52,266 nt of DNA from Nocardia amikacinitolerans NBRC 108937 (GCF_001612615.1 NZ_BDAU01000024.1:1-52266), one strand, 5' to 3'; counted from the first letter of the stretch, positions 31,508 through 40,252 are shown. The notes: generated by a model from the letters alone, not told the origin. Made by a program: numbers and translations.

Positions 31508-32737
31508 ATGGATTACGACTGGTCAGCGGCCGATCTGGCCTTTCGGGACGAGGTGCGGGGCTTTCTCGACGCGAAGCTGACGCCGGAGTTGCGGCGGGCG
31601 GGGCGGCTGGCGACGAGCGTGTATCCGGACCACGAGGCCAGCATGGAGTGGCAGCGGATTCTGCACGAGCGCGGGTGGGCTGCGCCGCACTGGCCGGTGG
31701 AGCACGGCGGCTGCGACTGGAGCCTGACCCAGCACTACATCTTCAGCAGGGAGTCGACGCTCGCCGGCGCGCCGACGCTGTCTCCGATGGGCATCCGGAT
31801 GGTCGCGCCCGCCATCATCGCGTTCGGCACGCCGGAGCAGAAGGCCTTCTACCTGCCGCGCATCCTGACCGGCGAGATCTTTTTCTGCCAGGGTTATTCG
31901 GAACCGGAAGCGGGCTCGGACCTGGCCTCGCTCAGCATGGCGGCGATCGATGACGGCGAGGATTTCGTCTGCACCGGAAGCAAGATCTGGACCACGCACG
32001 CCACCGAGGCCAACTGGATCTTCTGTCTCGTGCGCACCTCGCGCACGGGCAAGAAGCAGCAGGGCATCACCTTCCTGCTCATCGACATGAACACCCCCGG
32101 CATCGAGATCCGGCCGCTGGTGATGACCTCTGGCGAGCAGGTGCAGAACCAGGTGTTCTTCGACAACGTCCGGGTGCCGAAGAGCAACGTGCTCGGCCGC
32201 ATCGACGACGGCTGGACGGTGGCGAAGTACCTGCTCGTGCACGAGCGCGGTGGCGCGGCGGCGCCGATGTTGCAGGTCATGGGTCAGGAACTGGCCGAGG
32301 CGGCGGCGCGGCAGCCTGGCCCGGACGGCAATCCGCTCATCGACAACCCCGCTTTCGCGCTGCGCTTGGCCGACGCGAGGATTCGCACCGATGTGCTGGA
32401 AGTGCTGGAGTACCGGACGATTTCGGCGATGGCGCAGGGCAAGGATCCGGGTCCGGCCTCCTCGATGCTGAAAATCCTTGCGACCGAGCTGAGTCAGCAA
32501 CTGACGGAACTCGCGTTGGATGCCGCGGGCACGGTCGGGCGCGTCTATCAGCCGCATGCCACCGCGCCGGGCGGGCCGATCGCCGAATTCACGCCGCCCG
32601 CAGACGGTTACCACAGCGGCGCCGACTGGCAGGCCGTCGCGCCGCTGCGCTACTTCAACGACCGCGCCGGATCGATCTACGCCGGTAGCAACGAGATTCA
32701 GCGAAACATCCTCGCCAAAGCAGCATTGGGGCTCTGA
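31508..32737 (+). CDS. Acyl-CoA dehydrogenase (first subunit of a pair)
   Basis: 409 residues, ATG 31508 with GGGAGGAC upstream. Acyl-CoA dehydrogenase fold: HGGCDWSLTQHYIFSRES, FCQGYSEPEAGSDLASLSM (FAD site), GSKIWTTHA, MTSGEQVQNQVFFDNVRVPKSNVLG, and YNDRAGS-type ending SIYAGSNEIQRNILAKAALGL. Paired unequal acyl-CoA dehydrogenases in one operon typically form mycobacterial alpha2beta2 enzymes acting on steroid or branched side chains, though the exact substrate is unknown. Its stop overlaps the next ATG by one base. Confidence 0.92.
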   Translation: MDYDWSAADLAFRDEVRGFLDAKLTPELRRAGRLATSVYPDHEASMEWQRILHERGWAAPHWPVEHGGCDWSLTQHYIFSRESTLAGAPTLSPMGIRMVAPAIIAFGTPEQKAFYLPRILTGEIFFCQGYSEPEAGSDLASLSMAAIDDGEDFVCTGSKIWTTHATEANWIFCLVRTSRTGKKQQGITFLLIDMNTPGIEIRPLVMTSGEQVQNQVFFDNVRVPKSNVLGRIDDGWTVAKYLLVHERGGAAAPMLQVMGQELAEAAARQPGPDGNPLIDNPAFALRLADARIRTDVLEVLEYRTISAMAQGKDPGPASSMLKILATELSQQLTELALDAAGTVGRVYQPHATAPGGPIAEFTPPADGYHSGADWQAVAPLRYFNDRAGSIYAGSNEIQRNILAKAALGL

Positions 32738-33900
32738 TGGACTTCACACTCACCGAGGAGCAGCAGCTGCTGCGCGACGCGGTCGCCGGATTTCTCGGCG
32801 TCCGCTACGACTTGGAGAAGAGCAGGGCAGCAGCCAAATCCGCGCAGGGATGGCAGCCCGCCGTCTGGCGCGGATTCGCCGAGGAACTCGGTATTCTCGG
32901 CGCGACGCTGCCCGAGCGGGTCGATGGAATGGGCGGCGGCGCAGCCGAATTGATGGTCATCGCCGAGGAATTGGGACGTGCGCTGGTCGTCGAGCCGTTC
33001 GTCGACACCGTTGTGATCGGCGCCGGCCTGCTGGAGCGATCCGGCGGAGCGCGGGCGGACGAAGTGTTGCGCGGGATCGTCGCTGGCGATGTTCGGACCG
33101 CGTTCGCGTCGCTGGAGCCGACTTCCGGTCCGACGCTGCACGACGTCGGCACCGTCGCGCGCCGAGACGGCGACTCGTGGGTGCTCGTCGGAGCCAAATG
33201 CGTGGTGACCAGCGCGCCGCTCGCGACGCACCTGCTCGTCTCCGCGCGCACCGCGGGTGATCGGCGCGATCGAGCCGGAATCTCCTTGTTCCTCACCGAA
33301 TTCGACGCGGCGAATCCGCCCGCCGGGGTCGAGGTGCACTCCTACCGCACCATCGACGACCGAGTCGGCGCCGATCTCACCTTCACCGAATTCCGGCTCC
33401 CCGCCGACGCACTGCTCGGAACCGAAGGCACGGCGTGGGACGCGATCGAACCCACCGTGGACGTCGCGATCGCCGCGATCTGCGCCGAGGCGGTCGGCTG
33501 TATGCGCAAAGTGCTTGCCGACACCGTCGAATACGCCAAGCAGCGCCAGCAATTCGGCGTTCCGATCGGCAGTTTCCAGGCTCTGCAACACCGCATGGTC
33601 GATATGTACATGGAACTGGAGCAGGCCATCGCCGCGGCCCACCTCGCCGCCCACGCCCTCTCCGCCGCCCCGTCCGACCGCGCCCGCGCCCTCTCCGCCG
33701 CCAAGGTCACCATCGGCCGCGCGGCCCGCTTCATCGGCCAGAACGCCGTCCAACTGCACGGCGCCATGGGCATGACCGAGGAACTCGCCGTCGGCCACTA
33801 CTTCAAACGCCTCACCGCCCTGGAACGCGAATTCGGCACCACCGACGACCACCGCGCCCGCTACGCGCGGTTGACCAGGCCGTCAGCGCTATCCGAGTGA
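32737..33900 (+). CDS. Acyl-CoA dehydrogenase (second subunit of a pair)
   Basis: 387 residues beginning in the TGATG overlap. DFTLTEEQQLLRDAVAGFLG, EELGILGATLPERVDGMGGGAAELMVIAEELGRALVVEPFVDT, and AEAVGCMRKVLADTVEYAKQRQQFGVPIGSFQALQHRMVDMYME are acyl-CoA dehydrogenase segments; QLHGAMGMTEELAVGHYFKRLTALEREFG ends it. The FAD-binding QxxxxGxxGFS-type middle is divergent, as usual for the second subunit. It should work with the preceding gene; electrons would pass to ETF and EtfD, encoded 2 kb away. Confidence 0.9.
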   Translation: MDFTLTEEQQLLRDAVAGFLGVRYDLEKSRAAAKSAQGWQPAVWRGFAEELGILGATLPERVDGMGGGAAELMVIAEELGRALVVEPFVDTVVIGAGLLERSGGARADEVLRGIVAGDVRTAFASLEPTSGPTLHDVGTVARRDGDSWVLVGAKCVVTSAPLATHLLVSARTAGDRRDRAGISLFLTEFDAANPPAGVEVHSYRTIDDRVGADLTFTEFRLPADALLGTEGTAWDAIEPTVDVAIAAICAEAVGCMRKVLADTVEYAKQRQQFGVPIGSFQALQHRMVDMYMELEQAIAAAHLAAHALSAAPSDRARALSAAKVTIGRAARFIGQNAVQLHGAMGMTEELAVGHYFKRLTALEREFGTTDDHRARYARLTRPSALSE

Positions 33901-33902
33901 CA

Positions 33903-33918
33903 TCAGAACTAGTTCTGA
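33903..33918. promoter_or_regulatory. 16-bp perfect palindrome
   Basis: TCAGAACTAGTTCTGA, centred 20 bases before the antitoxin ATG at 33931 and starting 3 bases after the acyl-CoA dehydrogenase stop. Likely the site through which the toxin-antitoxin pair represses itself. Confidence 0.6.
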
Positions 33919-33930
33919 CATACTTGTCGC

Positions 33931-34398
33931 ATGGGTGCGACAGCTACATGGTCAGAGTTCCTACGTGACCCGAATCGGGTCATCGAGGCGATGGAGGAGA
34001 ACGGGGATGTGACCCTCGTTCGTCGCTCCGCGCCGCCCGTGCGGCTGTCGGATGCGGCCGAGGCCGCCGCGACCCAGGAGACGCTCGGCGCACTGACCCA
34101 ACTGCTCGCCTTGGCGCTGGACGACGAGCTGCTCGAGCGGCTCGTCGACCGGCTTACGATCGCGTTTCCGTGGATCGAGTTGTTGCCCGAGGACCAGCGG
34201 CCGGAGTTCGTGGCTGACTTCCTGAACAACGCCCGCGGCGGCCTCTCGGTCGGCCGCCTCTCCGGCCTCACCGCGACACTCGCCGCATGGCGCGACACCG
34301 CCGCCGCCTACGCGGACCCCCGCATCCGCGTCGACGCCTCCGACCTCGACTACCTCGACGAACCGGTCCCGGTTCCGAACCCCGAGGGTGACGAGTGA
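33931..34398 (+). CDS. Antitoxin-like protein of a RelE-type pair
   Basis: 155 residues. The start GATATWSEFLRDPNRVIEAMEENGDVTLVRRSAPPVRLSDA resembles the Phd/YefM-type DNA-binding end of antitoxins. The second half (LLPEDQRPEFVADFLNNARGGLSVGRLSGLTATLAAWRDTAAAYADP) resembles DUF6247-like domains of actinobacteria. The combination is longer than most antitoxins. The gene overlaps the toxin start (GTGA) and carries a palindromic operator upstream. Confidence 0.75.
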   Translation: MGATATWSEFLRDPNRVIEAMEENGDVTLVRRSAPPVRLSDAAEAAATQETLGALTQLLALALDDELLERLVDRLTIAFPWIELLPEDQRPEFVADFLNNARGGLSVGRLSGLTATLAAWRDTAAAYADPRIRVDASDLDYLDEPVPVPNPEGDE

Positions 34399-34754
34399 GC
34401 AAGCGACGGGATGTCACGAGGCCGCTGAAACGCACCGAATACGAGATCGTCTTCATCACCAGCGAAGCGCAGAAAGGCTGGACCGACTGCCTCGCCGCGG
34501 CGCGTAACGCGATGGTCGACGCCTGGGACCTGCTGACCCGCGAACCCGAGGTCCGCTCGGCACGGCTGTATCCGCTGAAGGGCGAGCTTCGCTACGGCAG
34601 CTACCAAGGCCAGACCTACGAGCGCTACCAGTACAAGTTCAGCGACGGCGGACGACTCTGGTATTTCGTCGAGCACGCTCCGAAAGGCAGCCGAACCGCG
34701 GGCCGCGTACTGCTCGAACGTTGTCTCCCCGGGCATCCCAAGGAGACGGAGTAG
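34395..34754 (+). CDS. RelE/ParE-like toxin
   Basis: 119 residues from GTG 34395 within the antitoxin stop. Pattern: YEIVFITSEAQKGWTDCLAAARNAMVDAWDLL (helical start), RLYPLKGELRYGSYQGQTYERYQYKFSDGGRLWYFVE (beta core), and the C-terminal HPKETE seen in actinobacterial RelE-like toxins. RelE-type toxins cut mRNA on the ribosome or inhibit gyrase (ParE); which applies here cannot be told. Confidence 0.75.
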   Translation: MSKRRDVTRPLKRTEYEIVFITSEAQKGWTDCLAAARNAMVDAWDLLTREPEVRSARLYPLKGELRYGSYQGQTYERYQYKFSDGGRLWYFVEHAPKGSRTAGRVLLERCLPGHPKETE

Positions 34755-34777
34755 AGCGCGGGATCGGGAGCCGCAAA

Positions 34778-34818
34778 AGCACTCGGCCCGGGTTCGGAGG
34801 GAACCCGGGCCGAGTGCT
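34778..34818 (-). terminator. Strong terminator, 18-bp perfect stem
   Basis: Arms 34778-34795 and 34801-34818 pair without a mismatch; the loop is GGAGG. On the minus strand the stem is followed by TTTTGC, so it ends etfD transcripts, and it sits 20 bases past the etfD stop. It likely also blocks read-through from the toxin gene. Confidence 0.93.
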
Positions 34819-34838
34819 GTGTTCAGTTGGGGGCCGTG

Positions 34839-37800
34839 TCAGTTCTTGCGGCCCGGAGCCTTCGCGCCCGACTTGAAGCCGAGGCCGCCCGGCTTGGCGG
34901 TCGGGGGTGCGACGGCGGAGCCGTTGCCGGAGGTGCCGTTGGTGGGCTGTTCCGGTGCGGGCTGCGGGGCTTCGGCGGCCGGGGCCGGGTCAGTGGAAAC
35001 CGGTTCGGCGGCAGCCGGCTCGGCGGGGGCCGGGGTCGCGGCGGCGCCGGGAGCCTTGGGCCCGGGGCGCTTGAAGCCGGACTTCATGGCGAGACCCTTG
35101 GCGGGAACGGTCGGCTTGGTTTCGGTAGGAGCCGGAGCCGAGGCCGGTGCCGAAGCCGATTCCGCCGCAGAGCTTTCCGCGGCCGGTTCGGCGGCAGCCG
35201 GAGCAGCGGCCTTGGCGCCGGGCGCCTTCGCGGCACCCTTCATCGCCAGACCCTTACCGCCGGGCGCCTTGGCCGCACCCTTCATCCCCAGACCTTTGAC
35301 GGGCGGACCCGCGGGCGCTTCCGCGGCGGGAGCTTCAGCGGCTTCGGCAGCCGGAGCCGCCGCCTTCGCACCCGGCGCCTTGGCGGCGCCCTTCATACCC
35401 AGACCCTTGCCCGGCGCCTTGGCCGGACCCTTCATGGCCAGGCCCTTGACGGGCGCGGCGGGAGCGGCCGAAGCCTCGGCAGTCGAAGCCTCCGCGGCCG
35501 GAGCCGCTTCCGCCTTCGCGCCGGGCGCCTTGGCGGCACCCTTCATACCGAGTCCCTTGCCTGGAGCCTTGGCCGGACCCTTCATGGCCAGACCCTTGGC
35601 GGGCGCGGCTGCTTCCGCGGCCGGAGCCGCTTCCGCCTTCGCACCGGGCGCCTTCGCCGCGCCCTTCATGCCCAGACCACCGGGCGCCTTGGCCGGACCC
35701 TTCATGGCCAAGCCACCACCGGTCGGCGCCGCCTTGGCGGCCGCAGGCGCCTCGGTCGCCACGGCGACGGGCTCCGGTTCCGGCTCGGGCTCCGGTTCGG
35801 CCTTGGGCTCCTGGATGACGGTCAGGTTCTCGGTCAGCGTTGCGGGCTCGACGCGCTCGATGGCGTCCAGCATCAGCTGGGCCACGTCGACGACCTCGAC
35901 GCCTTCGCCTTCGCCCTTCTCCTGACGCGCGGTGACACCGTCGTTGAGCATCACGCGGCAGAACGGGCAACCGGTCGCGATCTTCCCCGGCGCGGAGCCG
36001 TTCGACGACGCCAGGGTCGACAGACCCTCGTCGACGCGGTCGATGTTGATGCGCTTGCCGAGCTGCTCTTCCATCCACATGCGCGCACCACCGGCGCCAC
36101 AGCACATGGACCGCTCGCCGTGCCGCGGCATCTCCACCAGGGTGGAGCCCGAAGCTTCCATCAGCTCACGCGGCGCGTTGTAGACCTTGTTGTGACGGCC
36201 CAGGTAGCAGGGGTCGTGGTAGGTCACGTTCTGCGTCACCGAGGCGACCGGGATCAGCTTCTTCTGCCGCACGAGGCGGTTCAGCAGCTGCGTGTGGTGC
36301 ACGACCTCGTAGGTGCCGCCGACCTGCGGGTACTCGTTGTTCAGCGCGTTGAAGCAGTGCGCACAGGTGACGACGATCTTCTTCTTACGATCCTCGACGC
36401 CCTCGAACACCGAGTTCAGCAGCTCGATGTTCTGCTGCGCCAGCTGCTGGAACAGGAACTCGTTGCCCGCGCGACGGGCCGAGTCACCGGTGCAGGTCTC
36501 CTCCTGGCCGAGCACCATGAACTTCACGCCGGCGGTGGCGAGCAGCTCGGCGACGGCCTTGGTGGTCTTCTTGGCGCGGTCCTCGTAGGCGCCCGCGCAA
36601 CCGACCCAGAACAGGTATTCGTAGCCGTCGAAGCTGTCCGCGTCCTTGCCGAAGACCGGGATCTGGAAGTCGACCTCGTTGATCCAGTTCAGGCGGTCCT
36701 TGGCGTTCTGGCCCCAGGGGTTGCCCTTGTTCTCCAGGTTCTTGAACAGACCCGCCAGCTCGGAGGGGAACTCCGACTCGATTAGCACCTGGTAGCGGCG
36801 CATGTCGATGATGTGGTCGACGTGCTCGATGTCCACCGGGCACTGCTCGACGCACGCGCCACAGGTGGTGCAGCTCCACAGCACCTCGGGATCGATGATG
36901 CCGTTGACGTCCTCGCCGCCGACCAGCGGACGCTCCGCCTCGGCCTTGGCCGCTTCCGAGATCTTGGCCAGCGCGGCCTCGTTCGGCTTGCCTTCGGCGT
37001 CGACGAGGCCGACCTCGTCGCCGCCCATGTCCTTGCGGCCACCGGCCAGCAGGTACGGCGCCTTGGCGTAGGTGTGGTCGCGCAGCGACATGATCAGCAG
37101 CTTCGGCGACAGCGGCTTACCGGTGTTCCACGCGGGACACTGCGACTGGCAGCGACCACATTCGGTGCAGGTGGTGAAGTCGAGAATGCCCTTCCAAGAG
37201 AAGTCCTCGATCCGGCCTGCGCCGAGGGTGTCGTTGTCCGGGTCGACGTTCTCCATGTCGAGCGCCTTGCCGCCCGACATCATCGGCTTGGCCGCGCCGA
37301 GGGCGACGCCGCCGTCGTCCTCGCGCTTGAAGTAGATGTTCGGGAAAGCCGAGAAGCGGTGCCAGGCCACGCCCCACGTGACGTTACGGCCGACCAGGTA
37401 GAGGAAGGCCATACCCGACATCAGCTTGATGAACGCGAAGATCGACACCATGACCGGGCTCGCGGGCAGCAGCTTGGCGACCTGCATGGTGAAGAAGTCG
37501 GTCGCGGGGTTGGAGTGGTGGTAGGTCGCGATCTTGCCGGCCTTCACGAAGACCATGCCGAGGCCCTCGAGGAGAACGATCGCCTCGATGACGTAGGCCG
37601 GTGCGAACTTCGAGCCGCTGAAGCGGGACAGCCGCTCGGGCAGGCGCGGGTGGTTCAGCTGCCGGATGACGATCAGCGCGCCGATGCCGACCACGGTGCC
37701 GATGCCGAGGATCTCGTCCCAGAGGTGGTAGATCGCCGTGTCGCCGATGATCGGCCAGTGGAACGCCGGGTCGAAGGTCTGACCGTATGCCTCGAACCAC

Positions 37801-38060
37801 AGCATGGCGCCGCCGAGGAAGCCGATCATCACGAGCCAGTGCGCCCAGCCGACGGTGCGGAACTTGTTCATCCGCGTATGCGCGAGGAACTCGACAAGCA
37901 TCTGCTTGAAGCGCGGGAAGAACGGACGCCACCGATCCGGTGCGCCCTGTCCGACCATGATGGTGCGAGCGATGTTCCTGACGCCGCCGAAGAACGACGC
38001 CCAGCACAGGAGGCTGAGCGTCGCCCCAATCGTGCCCAGCGTCACTGTCAGGGCATTCAT
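34839..38060 (-). CDS. etfD: Membrane Fe-S oxidoreductase EtfD with repeat tail
   Basis: 1073 residues. About five to six membrane segments (residues 5-235), two [4Fe-4S] motifs with cysteines 298/301/304/308 and 397/400/403/407, and two CCG-type cysteine-rich domains (WVGCAG about 486, MCCGAGG about 652, CPFC about 698). It corresponds to M. tuberculosis Rv0338c, named EtfD, the membrane acceptor that passes electrons from ETF (acyl-CoA dehydrogenases) to quinone. Residues from about 752 form a long Ala/Pro/Lys tail with about ten copies of GL-(A/G)-MKG-x-AKAPG. ATG 38060 follows GAAAGG; an upstream GTG is unlikely. A palindrome (38144-38163) overlies its promoter. Confidence 0.93.
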   Translation of the reverse strand: MNALTVTLGTIGATLSLLCWASFFGGVRNIARTIMVGQGAPDRWRPFFPRFKQMLVEFLAHTRMNKFRTVGWAHWLVMIGFLGGAMLWFEAYGQTFDPAFHWPIIGDTAIYHLWDEILGIGTVVGIGALIVIRQLNHPRLPERLSRFSGSKFAPAYVIEAIVLLEGLGMVFVKAGKIATYHHSNPATDFFTMQVAKLLPASPVMVSIFAFIKLMSGMAFLYLVGRNVTWGVAWHRFSAFPNIYFKREDDGGVALGAAKPMMSGGKALDMENVDPDNDTLGAGRIEDFSWKGILDFTTCTECGRCQSQCPAWNTGKPLSPKLLIMSLRDHTYAKAPYLLAGGRKDMGGDEVGLVDAEGKPNEAALAKISEAAKAEAERPLVGGEDVNGIIDPEVLWSCTTCGACVEQCPVDIEHVDHIIDMRRYQVLIESEFPSELAGLFKNLENKGNPWGQNAKDRLNWINEVDFQIPVFGKDADSFDGYEYLFWVGCAGAYEDRAKKTTKAVAELLATAGVKFMVLGQEETCTGDSARRAGNEFLFQQLAQQNIELLNSVFEGVEDRKKKIVVTCAHCFNALNNEYPQVGGTYEVVHHTQLLNRLVRQKKLIPVASVTQNVTYHDPCYLGRHNKVYNAPRELMEASGSTLVEMPRHGERSMCCGAGGARMWMEEQLGKRINIDRVDEGLSTLASSNGSAPGKIATGCPFCRVMLNDGVTARQEKGEGEGVEVVDVAQLMLDAIERVEPATLTENLTVIQEPKAEPEPEPEPEPVAVATEAPAAAKAAPTGGGLAMKGPAKAPGGLGMKGAAKAPGAKAEAAPAAEAAAPAKGLAMKGPAKAPGKGLGMKGAAKAPGAKAEAAPAAEASTAEASAAPAAPVKGLAMKGPAKAPGKGLGMKGAAKAPGAKAAAPAAEAAEAPAAEAPAGPPVKGLGMKGAAKAPGGKGLAMKGAAKAPGAKAAAPAAAEPAAESSAAESASAPASAPAPTETKPTVPAKGLAMKSGFKRPGPKAPGAAATPAPAEPAAAEPVSTDPAPAAEAPQPAPEQPTNGTSGNGSAVAPPTAKPGGLGFKSGAKAPGRKN

Positions 38061-38128
38061 GTCGCGACCTTTCTTTGAGGCAACACGAGCGTTCTGGTGC
38101 GGCAGGCCTGCCACACCGGTTGGCTCGT

Positions 38129-38134
38129 ATCGTA
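38129..38134 (-). promoter_or_regulatory. -10 box TACGAT of etfD
   Basis: TACGAT on the minus strand, about 70 bases before the etfD ATG. The palindrome at 38144-38163 covers the region where the -35 contacts would lie, so a repressor there would block this promoter. Confidence 0.45.
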
Positions 38135-38143
38135 ACCGCCAGT

Positions 38144-38163
38144 AAGTTACCCGCCGGTAACTT
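38144..38163. promoter_or_regulatory. Palindromic operator in the etfD promoter
   Basis: AAGTTACC, spacer CGCC, GGTAACTT: eight perfect pairs. The AGTTACC half-site is shared with the palindrome before the thiolase operon (3551-3576), linking two beta-oxidation loci 34 kb apart. Confidence 0.7.
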
Positions 38164-38215
38164 CTGGTGTCTATCGTACGATCGGCATTTGAGGGCTAGC
38201 CCTGCTTGCTGGGGC

Positions 38216-38530
38216 TTGACCTAAAATTTACCTGTGATCAATCTCACATAGAATCTTCCGGGTTCGTCGTGAGATCGGCCGGTAACCACCGTAAACGCCG
38301 AGCAAGTCGTCCTATTCGGTAAGGACAGGCTTACTCGGCGGATTTTGTTATCGATCTCGCTTCTGGGCGCTCGTTCGATTACGCTCACGTGCGTTCTGTT
38401 TGCTACGCCTGTCTTCACACCCGCTCGGGGAGAATCCGAAGGGGCCGACCGTCTTTCGGGTTGATTGAGAGCTCTCGCGTGTGTAAGAGCGGCGCGCGGA
38501 CAACAACCCTGATGATGGATTGGAAACCGA
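38216..38530 (+). other. AT-richer leader region before the secreted-protein gene
   Basis: A TTGACC at 38216 can act as a -35 element. About 280 bases of leader would precede the ATG. It contains a hairpin at 38297-38340 (outer stem CGCCGAG/CTCGGCG with an inner partly paired stem) followed at once by ATTTTGTT on the plus strand. This looks like a terminator or attenuator inside a leader. No open frame of note is present. Confidence 0.4.
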
Positions 38531-39280
38531 ATGAACTTCCGCAGAACCACCGCGGCCGCCGCGTTGGTCATCGGCGCGATGACCGTGGGTATGGGCACTG
38601 CTCACGCCGAGCCCGCGCCAGCTTCTGCCGAGCCCATCAGCTACTCCGTCAAGCTGGTGGACAAGACGGTCGTGACGACGCTCAAGGGGGGGACCTTCGA
38701 GCTGGCCAAGTCGTCTGATGATGTCCAGGAAAACGACATCTACCTGGTCAAGGACAGTGCGGGCAACACCGTGGTCGAGCTGCCGCTCGGCTTCAAGGTC
38801 GCCGACATCGCGGTCCCGGTGAAGCCGGAGCTCAAGAACGACAACAAGGTGCTCGAGCTGACGCCGGACCAGAACGCCATCCCGGCGGACAAGAAGGCGA
38901 CCACGAAGGTCGACGCGGTGGGCGTGGCTTTGAAGCCGGTTGCCTCCCCGATGGAGAACCAGCGGGCGCAGAACGAGTTCGCCAGTCAGTTCGGCATCGC
39001 GACCGCCGTCGGTGGTTTCCTCGGTACCGCCGTCGGTGTGGTTGCCGGTGGCGTGATCGGCGTTGCGGTCGGTCTCATCGAGTGCCTGACGATTATCGGC
39101 TGCATCGCGGCGATTCCGACGATCGCTGCCTTCGCCGGTATCGGAGGCATTCTCGGCACCATCGCGTTTGGTGCTCCGGCCCTGGCCGTCGCGGGCATGG
39201 ACCTGATCAACACCCTGCAGGCCGCGCCGGGCACCACCAAGTGGGCTGACAAGCCGAAGACCGAGGAAGCGCCCAAGTAG
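38531..39280 (+). CDS. Secreted glycine-zipper protein, unknown function
   Basis: 249 residues, ATG 38531 with weak ribosome site. Signal peptide about 1-26 (FRRTTAAAALVIGAMTVGMGTAHA, cut before EPAP). The middle (40-140) is a beta-type region (YSVKLVDKTVVTTLKGGTFEL, NTVVELPLGFKVADIAVPV). The segment from about 160 to 225 is hydrophobic and Gly-rich (GGFLGTAVGVVAGGVIGVAVGLIE) with two cysteines (ECLTIIGC) that may bond, suggesting membrane association or oligomerisation. Such proteins occur repeatedly in Nocardia genomes; no function is known to me. A clear terminator follows. Confidence 0.85.
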   Translation: MNFRRTTAAAALVIGAMTVGMGTAHAEPAPASAEPISYSVKLVDKTVVTTLKGGTFELAKSSDDVQENDIYLVKDSAGNTVVELPLGFKVADIAVPVKPELKNDNKVLELTPDQNAIPADKKATTKVDAVGVALKPVASPMENQRAQNEFASQFGIATAVGGFLGTAVGVVAGGVIGVAVGLIECLTIIGCIAAIPTIAAFAGIGGILGTIAFGAPALAVAGMDLINTLQAAPGTTKWADKPKTEEAPK

Positions 39281-39329
39281 TCCTCTTCGGCGCCGTAACC
39301 GCGGTTCGGCGTCGCGTCACGATCAACGG

Positions 39330-39363
39330 CCGGCCCGTTCCCTTCGGGGAGCGGGCCGGTTTT
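39330..39363 (+). terminator. Intrinsic terminator
   Basis: Stem CCGGCCCGTTCCC / GGGAGCGGGCCGG with one G-U pair, loop TTCG, then TTTT. It serves the secreted-protein gene and stands 8 bases before the convergent NRDE stop. Confidence 0.92.
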
Positions 39364-39370
39364 CGTTGGT

Positions 39371-40252
39371 TCAGCTCGGCAGTGTCAGTGAGCCGTGAAA
39401 TGAGACCGCCCCCAAGCGAATCCCCATCGCGCCGTAGGACCGCTCCGCCATCTCGAACGTCCCGTTCTCCCGCACCAGCAGCACCGTGCTGGCCCTGGTG
39501 CCGTGCACGTCGTTGGCGATGAACCGCGCCGACAGCGCCCGCTCCATCTCCAGCGGCACGCCCGTGCGCGGCAACTCGTCGTCGGGAACCTCGTTGCGAT
39601 CGGAGAGGACGTCGAAATACCGGTCCACCGCACCGGGATCGGACTCCACCACCTTGCGCAGCTCGGTCAAGCCGTCCCGCACCTTGGGCCAGATCCGCTG
39701 CGGCGCTTCCAGTTCGGCGCCGGGGACAGGCTCCGCCGAGGTGACGAAAGTGCCGTTGGACAGCCCGTGGAAGCCGGGCGCGAGCGGTTGCGGAGGGTTC
39801 GCGCTGCGGTTCGAATGCCACCACAGCGCAGCGAGATCCGAGACGACGAGGTTGTAGCCGTTGTAGTCGTCGGGCGCCGCGGCGACCTCGCGAACGTACT
39901 TCTCCGGGCCGGGGAAGTCGCCAGAAGGATGCCGGTCGTCGCCGCCGCGCAGGAAATCCATCAGCAGCGCGCCGCGTGAACGAGCGCCGATCCGTTCGTC
40001 ATTCGGATTTCGGACGTTGGTCACCGCGGCGAAGCGATTGTGTGCGCCGGCCACGGTCGCTCCGAGCCAGGTGCCGGGCGGATCGCCCTCGGCCCTGCCG
40101 ACCGCGCCCGTATCCCGCCCCGCGAGCAGTCCGGGCACCTCCGGCCACCACCGCATGGATTCGGTAGGCCTGAGGTAGAACTCGTCCCGGTTGGCGGCCA
40201 CGATCAACCGGTAGTCCGGGTGTGCGCGCCAGCCGATCAACACCAAACACAT
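39371..40252 (-). CDS. NRDE/TANGO2 family protein
   Basis: 293 residues from ATG 40252, giving the family start M-C-L-V-L with Cys2; upstream in-frame starts lack this. The name motif is present as AANRDEFYLRPTESMRWWPEVPGLLAGRD, followed by GTWLGATVAGAHNRFAAVTNVR and the SNGTFVTSAEPVPG region. The fold resembles N-terminal-nucleophile hydrolases, with Cys2 as candidate nucleophile. TANGO2 relatives have been linked to haem or acyl-CoA handling; the bacterial role is open. Confidence 0.92.
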   Translation of the reverse strand: MCLVLIGWRAHPDYRLIVAANRDEFYLRPTESMRWWPEVPGLLAGRDTGAVGRAEGDPPGTWLGATVAGAHNRFAAVTNVRNPNDERIGARSRGALLMDFLRGGDDRHPSGDFPGPEKYVREVAAAPDDYNGYNLVVSDLAALWWHSNRSANPPQPLAPGFHGLSNGTFVTSAEPVPGAELEAPQRIWPKVRDGLTELRKVVESDPGAVDRYFDVLSDRNEVPDDELPRTGVPLEMERALSARFIANDVHGTRASTVLLVRENGTFEMAERSYGAMGIRLGAVSFHGSLTLPS

